Below are positions 60,612-64,000 of a DNA stretch of 64,000 nt, piece after piece (positions within the stretch are counted from its first letter, which is position 1; each line of letters opens with the position of its first letter). The position numbers and the translations under genes are program-made. This DNA comes from Prauserella marina (GTDB lineage: Bacteria; Actinomycetota; Actinomycetes; Mycobacteriales; Pseudonocardiaceae), in NCBI RefSeq assembly GCF_002240355.1, contig NZ_CP016353.1:1104501-1168500 (forward strand), written 5' to 3'. The notes under the pieces are model-generated. The model ran no database searches. It was not told the origin of the DNA and worked only from the letters and a program-made list of their open reading frames with translations.

Positions 60612-61442
60612 TCAGCTTTCGAGCTTCGCCTCGATCGCCTCGTACACGGTCGTGATGTACTCCCCGGTCGTCCACTCGGCGATCTCCTCGTCGGTGAACG
60701 GCAGCTCTCTGCGGCTTTCGATCTCCTCCTCGCTGAAGCCGGTCGAACCGTTGCGCTCCCGGCTCTGGGAGGCGTCCCTCGCCATTCTGACCTCCCGGTC
60801 CATCGGGTAATCGACGGTCACGAACAGCGCGTAGTCCTTCGTGCGGATGGCGGCGAACGCCGAACCGTCGTACACCCCGGCGGCGTTGATCGCGTAGGCG
60901 TGGCCCTCTTCCCACGGGCCTTCGATGGCCTCGTCGAGGAACGGAGTCAGGGCGTCGTTCTCCTCACGGTTCGTGCGTTGCGGACCGGGTTCCAGCTCTT
61001 CGTAGTATTCGGTCCACTTTGCCAGGCGTTCCCGGTAGTACGCCTCGACTCCGCTCCTGGCGGGTTCCTTGCCGTTGTACACCGCGATGGCGACGTAGCC
61101 CTTGTAGTCGTTGCGCGCGTCGGGCACCTTGATGATCGGCTCGGCCTCGCAGTCGAAGGTGTTGGGTGTCCTCGCGTTGCCCATCGGCATATAGGTGGGG
61201 CCGAATCCGAACTCGGAGGACGACATCCGTTCCGCCGCGAGTTCCGGCTGCACGGTCGGGCAGAACTCGTCCTGCCAGGAGCCGATCACCTGGGCCCTGT
61301 CGCCACCCTCGCCCGAGCCTTCGGCGCCGGTGCCACCGCCGGTGCCCGGCGAGCCGCCACAGGCCGCCAGCAACAGGCCCAGCGCGCTCACTGCCGTGGT
61401 GCGGCGAAGCGCCGCTCGTATCGTCATCGTCGAGATCCCCAT
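60612..61442 (-). CDS. Secreted lipoprotein, unknown function
   Basis: 276 residues. A lipobox is visible in SALGLLLAACGG, followed by a Gly/Glu-rich linker and an extracytoplasmic domain (YKGYVAIAVYNGKEPARSGV, KDYALFVTVDYPMDREVRMA, EIAEWTTGEYITTVYEA). It may be anchored after signal peptidase II. No family is recognised. ATG 61442 is the longest good start; ATG 61427 is also possible. Its 3' end meets that of the Mo-hydroxylase gene. Confidence 0.75.
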   Translation of the reverse strand: MGISTMTIRAALRRTTAVSALGLLLAACGGSPGTGGGTGAEGSGEGGDRAQVIGSWQDEFCPTVQPELAAERMSSSEFGFGPTYMPMGNARTPNTFDCEAEPIIKVPDARNDYKGYVAIAVYNGKEPARSGVEAYYRERLAKWTEYYEELEPGPQRTNREENDALTPFLDEAIEGPWEEGHAYAINAAGVYDGSAFAAIRTKDYALFVTVDYPMDREVRMARDASQSRERNGSTGFSEEEIESRRELPFTDEEIAEWTTGEYITTVYEAIEAKLES

Positions 61443-61649
61443 GTCGTTTTCGTGAACACCGGAGCACTCCGGGTACGGGCCGTTCCCGTAGACCAGGATC
61501 ACGGGGCGGCTTTCCCCTGGCTTTCGCGGCGAGGAAAGTCGCCGCACCGGTGGTCGTGGCCGGATGTGGCACGACCGAGGTGCGAGGAACCGCGGCGATG
61601 CCGTCAGCCGTCGAGGAGAACGGGCCTGTCCGCGTACGGGCGGCACGGT

Positions 61650-61925
61650 GTGGAAGAACCTCCGCGAGGTGGCATCGCGACCGCGCTTCGCCAGCTGGAC
61701 CCAGAGCAGTACGCCGAATTCGAGGAGCTGGAGGTCGACGGCCAGAAGGCCGTTGTCTTCAAAGCGGAGGCCGACGACCGTAGCTGTGTCGTACTGGCTG
61801 CGATGGACGAGCGGACGACGTTCGCCGTGCGGACCGTCTACGAGCGCGACGCGACCGGCCGGAGCCAGGGTTGCTCGCTCGCGGTCCAGTTCGCCGAAGA
61901 GTTCACTCCGAGCACCACCACGTGA
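61650..61925 (+). pseudogene. DUF3558-like lipoprotein, C-terminal remnant
   Basis: About 91 residues from GTG 61650 read as the end of an actinobacterial DUF3558-type protein: YAEFEELEVDGQKAVVFKAE, SCVVLAAMDERTTFAVRTVY and SQGCSLAVQFAEEFTP, with two cysteines spaced as in that family. No signal peptide, lipobox or N-terminal half is present in any frame upstream, so it is probably truncated. Confidence 0.55.
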
Positions 61926-61985
61926 TCGTCGGCCGTGGCGGTTACGGTGGGGGCGTGAGGCCGAGCCACCCGAGGAAGGCGCCCG

Positions 61986-62762
61986 ATGGACATCAAGGAC
62001 TTCTCCCTCGACCTGTTCTCGCTGCGTGGCCGTAATGCCGTCGTCACGGGCGGCAACACCGGTCTCGGCCGTGCCTTCACCGTGGCGCTGGCCAAGGCAG
62101 GGGCGAACGTCTTCGCGCCGAGCGTCGCCGACGACGGCGGCGAGACGCTGGGGTTGGTCGAGGAGGCTGGGACGCGCCTCGAAACGATGGAGATCGACCT
62201 CACCGAGCAGGACGCGCCCGAGCGGGTCGTGCGGTCCTGCGTGGACACCCTCGGCTCGGTCGACATCCTCGTCAACTCGGCGGGCGTGTCGAAGCTGGCA
62301 GCCGTCGACGAGTTCGGCCGCGACGAGTGGGACCCGATGGTGGCGTTGAACCTGACCGCCCCGTTCGAACTCGGCAGGCTCGCCGGACGGCACATGGTGA
62401 ACCAGGGCCACGGCAAGATCATCAACATCGCCTCCCTCTTCTCCTTCCTCGGCGGCCGGATGTCTCCCGCCTACGCGGCGACCAAGCACGGCATCGTCGG
62501 CTTCACCAAGGCCTACTGTGACGAGCTCGGCGCCCACAACGTCCAGTGCAACGCCATCGCGCCCGGCTACTTCGCGACGCCGCTCACCGAACGGACCCGC
62601 TCCGACCCCGCCACCAATCAGCGGGTACTCGACCACATTCCGGCCGGTCGCTGGGGAGAACTGGGTGACCTGATGGGCGCGGTGGTGTTTCTCGCCAGCA
62701 GAGCGTCGGACTATGTGAACGGGCACGTCCTCACCGTCGACGGCGGCTATCTCACCCGGTAA
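61986..62762 (+). CDS. Short-chain dehydrogenase (KduD-like)
   Basis: 258 residues. The cofactor motif is TGGNTGLGRAFTVALA, NSAGVSKLAAVDEFG contains the NxAG segment, and the catalytic Ser and YxxxK are in NIASLFSF and YAATKHGIVGFTKAY. The sequence is closest to 2-dehydro-3-deoxy-D-gluconate 5-dehydrogenases (KduD) and related sugar-acid dehydrogenases. The C terminus GGYLTR is typical. It is followed by an FAD-linked oxidase gene in the same direction. Confidence 0.88.
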   Translation: MDIKDFSLDLFSLRGRNAVVTGGNTGLGRAFTVALAKAGANVFAPSVADDGGETLGLVEEAGTRLETMEIDLTEQDAPERVVRSCVDTLGSVDILVNSAGVSKLAAVDEFGRDEWDPMVALNLTAPFELGRLAGRHMVNQGHGKIINIASLFSFLGGRMSPAYAATKHGIVGFTKAYCDELGAHNVQCNAIAPGYFATPLTERTRSDPATNQRVLDHIPAGRWGELGDLMGAVVFLASRASDYVNGHVLTVDGGYLTR

Positions 62763-62803
62763 CCCGAAGCCCGATGTAGGAACCCGAACGGAGCGCACGA
62801 GAA

Positions 62804-64000
62804 ATGGACACGACCGCGATCATCGACCGGCTGCGCGAGATCGTCGGCCCTGAGCGGGTCGACACCGATGAGCAGGCGCTGCGCGAGGCCAGCGTCGACC
62901 GGTTCAAGAAGTACACCGCCGTCAACGGGATCTACGACGGTCCTCTCCCGGTCGCGATCGTCAACGCGGGAAGCACCGAGCACGTGGCACGAGTGCTGGC
63001 TTTCGCCAACGAGCACGGCGTCAACATCGTGCCGAGGACAGGGCGTACCGGTACCGAGGGCGGGCTGGAGACCAGCTTTCCCCGCACCGTCGTGCTCGAT
63101 GGGTCCGAAATGGACGAGGTGCTGGACGTCGATCCGGTGAACATGCAGGCAACCGCCCAATGCGGCGTCCCGTTGCGGGTACTCGAAGAGCGGGTGCGCG
63201 AACTGGGGCTCACCACAGGCCACTCTCCACAGTCCAAACCGCTCGCCCAGCTCGGCGGTCTGGTCGCCACCCGCTCGATCGGCCAGTTCTCCACGCTCTA
63301 CGGCGGCATCGAGGACATGGTCGTCGGCCTGGAGGCGGTGTTTCCCGACGGTACGGTCGGCAGGATCAAGAACGTGCCGCGTCGTGCGGCCGGGCCGGAC
63401 ATCCGGCACGTCGTCATCGGCAACGAGGGCGCGCTGTGCTTCGTCACCGAGGTTACCGTCAAGTTGTTCACCTACCAGCCGGAGAACAACCGCTTCCACG
63501 GCTACCTCATCGACGACGTGCGGACGGGCATCGACATCCTGCGCGAGATCGTCACCGGCGGCTACCACCCGTCGGTGGCCAGGGTCTACTCCGAACAGGA
63601 CGCCGCGCAGCACTTCTCGCACTTCGCCGGAGGCAAGTGCGTGGCCGTGTTCCTCGCGGAGGGACCCGCGCCGCTCGCCGAGGCGACGAGCGCCGAAATC
63701 GAAAAGGTCGTGGGCGGCTACCGGCATCAGCGGGTCGACCCCGAACTGATCCGAGATTGGTTCGACAACCTCAACTGGGGCGAGGACAAGATCCGCGCCG
63801 AACAGGAAGCCATGCTCACCGAACGGCATCTCGGCTACACCACCGAGATCTCGGCGAACTGGTCGGTGATCGGCGACATCTACGACGCCGTCATCGCACG
63901 GATCACCAGCGAATACCCGCACGCCGACGACCTCACGATGCTCGGAGGGCATTCCTCGCACAGCTACCAGACCGGAACCAACATGTACTTCGTGTACGAC
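62804..64000 (+). CDS. FAD-linked oxidase (glycolate/D-lactate dehydrogenase type), 3' end missing
   Basis: 399 codons from ATG 62804 (GGAG about 14 nt upstream) run to the end of the window without a stop. The PCMH FAD-binding domain includes VPRTGRTGTEGGLETSFPRT, MNMQATAQCGVPL-type segments (VDPVNMQATAQCGVPL), and GLTTGHSPQSKPLAQLGGLV with YGGIEDMVVGLEAVFPDGTV. It probably oxidises a 2-hydroxy acid. It lies 41 bp after the KduD-like gene and is likely in the same operon. Confidence 0.88.
   Translation, partial: MDTTAIIDRLREIVGPERVDTDEQALREASVDRFKKYTAVNGIYDGPLPVAIVNAGSTEHVARVLAFANEHGVNIVPRTGRTGTEGGLETSFPRTVVLDGSEMDEVLDVDPVNMQATAQCGVPLRVLEERVRELGLTTGHSPQSKPLAQLGGLVATRSIGQFSTLYGGIEDMVVGLEAVFPDGTVGRIKNVPRRAAGPDIRHVVIGNEGALCFVTEVTVKLFTYQPENNRFHGYLIDDVRTGIDILREIVTGGYHPSVARVYSEQDAAQHFSHFAGGKCVAVFLAEGPAPLAEATSAEIEKVVGGYRHQRVDPELIRDWFDNLNWGEDKIRAEQEAMLTERHLGYTTEISANWSVIGDIYDAVIARITSEYPHADDLTMLGGHSSHSYQTGTNMYFVYD

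Noticed and set aside
1-64000. CRISPR arrays and intact prophage or plasmid origin
   Set aside because: No regularly spaced short repeats, phage structural genes, or replication initiator were seen anywhere in the window.

Overview
The window is high-GC actinobacterial DNA. Codon use, leaderless-looking promoters, many ECF/SigE-type sigma factors, GAF-ANTAR proteins, an F420-type luciferase-like oxidoreductase, a PucR regulator, a rifampin phosphotransferase and latex-clearing proteins all fit a soil actinomycete. I infer the Pseudonocardiaceae (Amycolatopsis / Saccharomonospora / Prauserella type), but no marker gene in the window proves it. One tRNA gene is present (tRNA-Ala, GGC anticodon). 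No rRNA, CRISPR array or intact mobile element was seen.

Layout. Positions 1-11,300 are a worn accessory region: the tail of a DsbA-like gene, tRNA-Ala, GC-rich hairpin repeats, a truncated Imm1-type immunity gene fused to a truncated ABC-ATPase gene, a DUF368 (PopT-type) transporter, remnants of a GntR regulator and an IS481 transposase, a secreted sugar-dehydrogenase-like protein with a broken LGFP tail, a sigma factor with a frameshifted partner, and a decayed serine recombinase. Positions 11,500-28,050 hold a SigE-family sigma/LCP pair, a flavin monooxygenase with its TetR regulator, a fatty-acid desaturase, a PRC-barrel stress protein, three tandem GAF-ANTAR regulators with a STAS protein, a TetR/F420-oxidoreductase/SMP-30 set and a frameshifted sortase-anchored surface protein. 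Positions 28,090-32,430 contain two tandem copies of the same cassette, a flavin oxidoreductase followed by an ECF41 sigma factor. A VapBC toxin-antitoxin pair follows.

The most unusual locus is 33,235-37,354. Four tightly coupled minus-strand genes encode two related zinc-ribbon/winged-helix/TOPRIM-like proteins that share a C-terminal motif, a glycine-zipper protein with an Asp/Gly-rich tail, and an asparagine-synthetase-like enzyme that lacks the glutaminase cysteine. A cupin-like gene is divergent from them. I do not recognise this combination, and I propose it as a candidate peptide- or protein-modifying or conflict system.

Positions 38,150-54,470 carry regulator/target pairs, often with clear palindromic operators: a third ECF41 factor beside a SnoaL gene, agmatine deiminase, an APH-like kinase, a TetR/DHFR-like pair, rifampin phosphotransferase, a PucR/DadA pair, a GreA-like protein, a TetR-controlled ABC exporter, and a MerR gene with a classic 20-bp-spacer promoter. 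Positions 54,480-60,600 form a rubber (polyisoprene) degradation cluster: TetR, two Tat-exported latex-clearing proteins, and the molybdopterin and 2Fe-2S subunits of a molybdenum hydroxylase, as known for Streptomyces K30 lcp-oxiAB. The window ends with a lipoprotein, a DUF3558-like remnant, a KduD-like dehydrogenase and a truncated FAD-linked oxidase.

Several genes carry single-base frameshifts. These may be true decay or sequence error.
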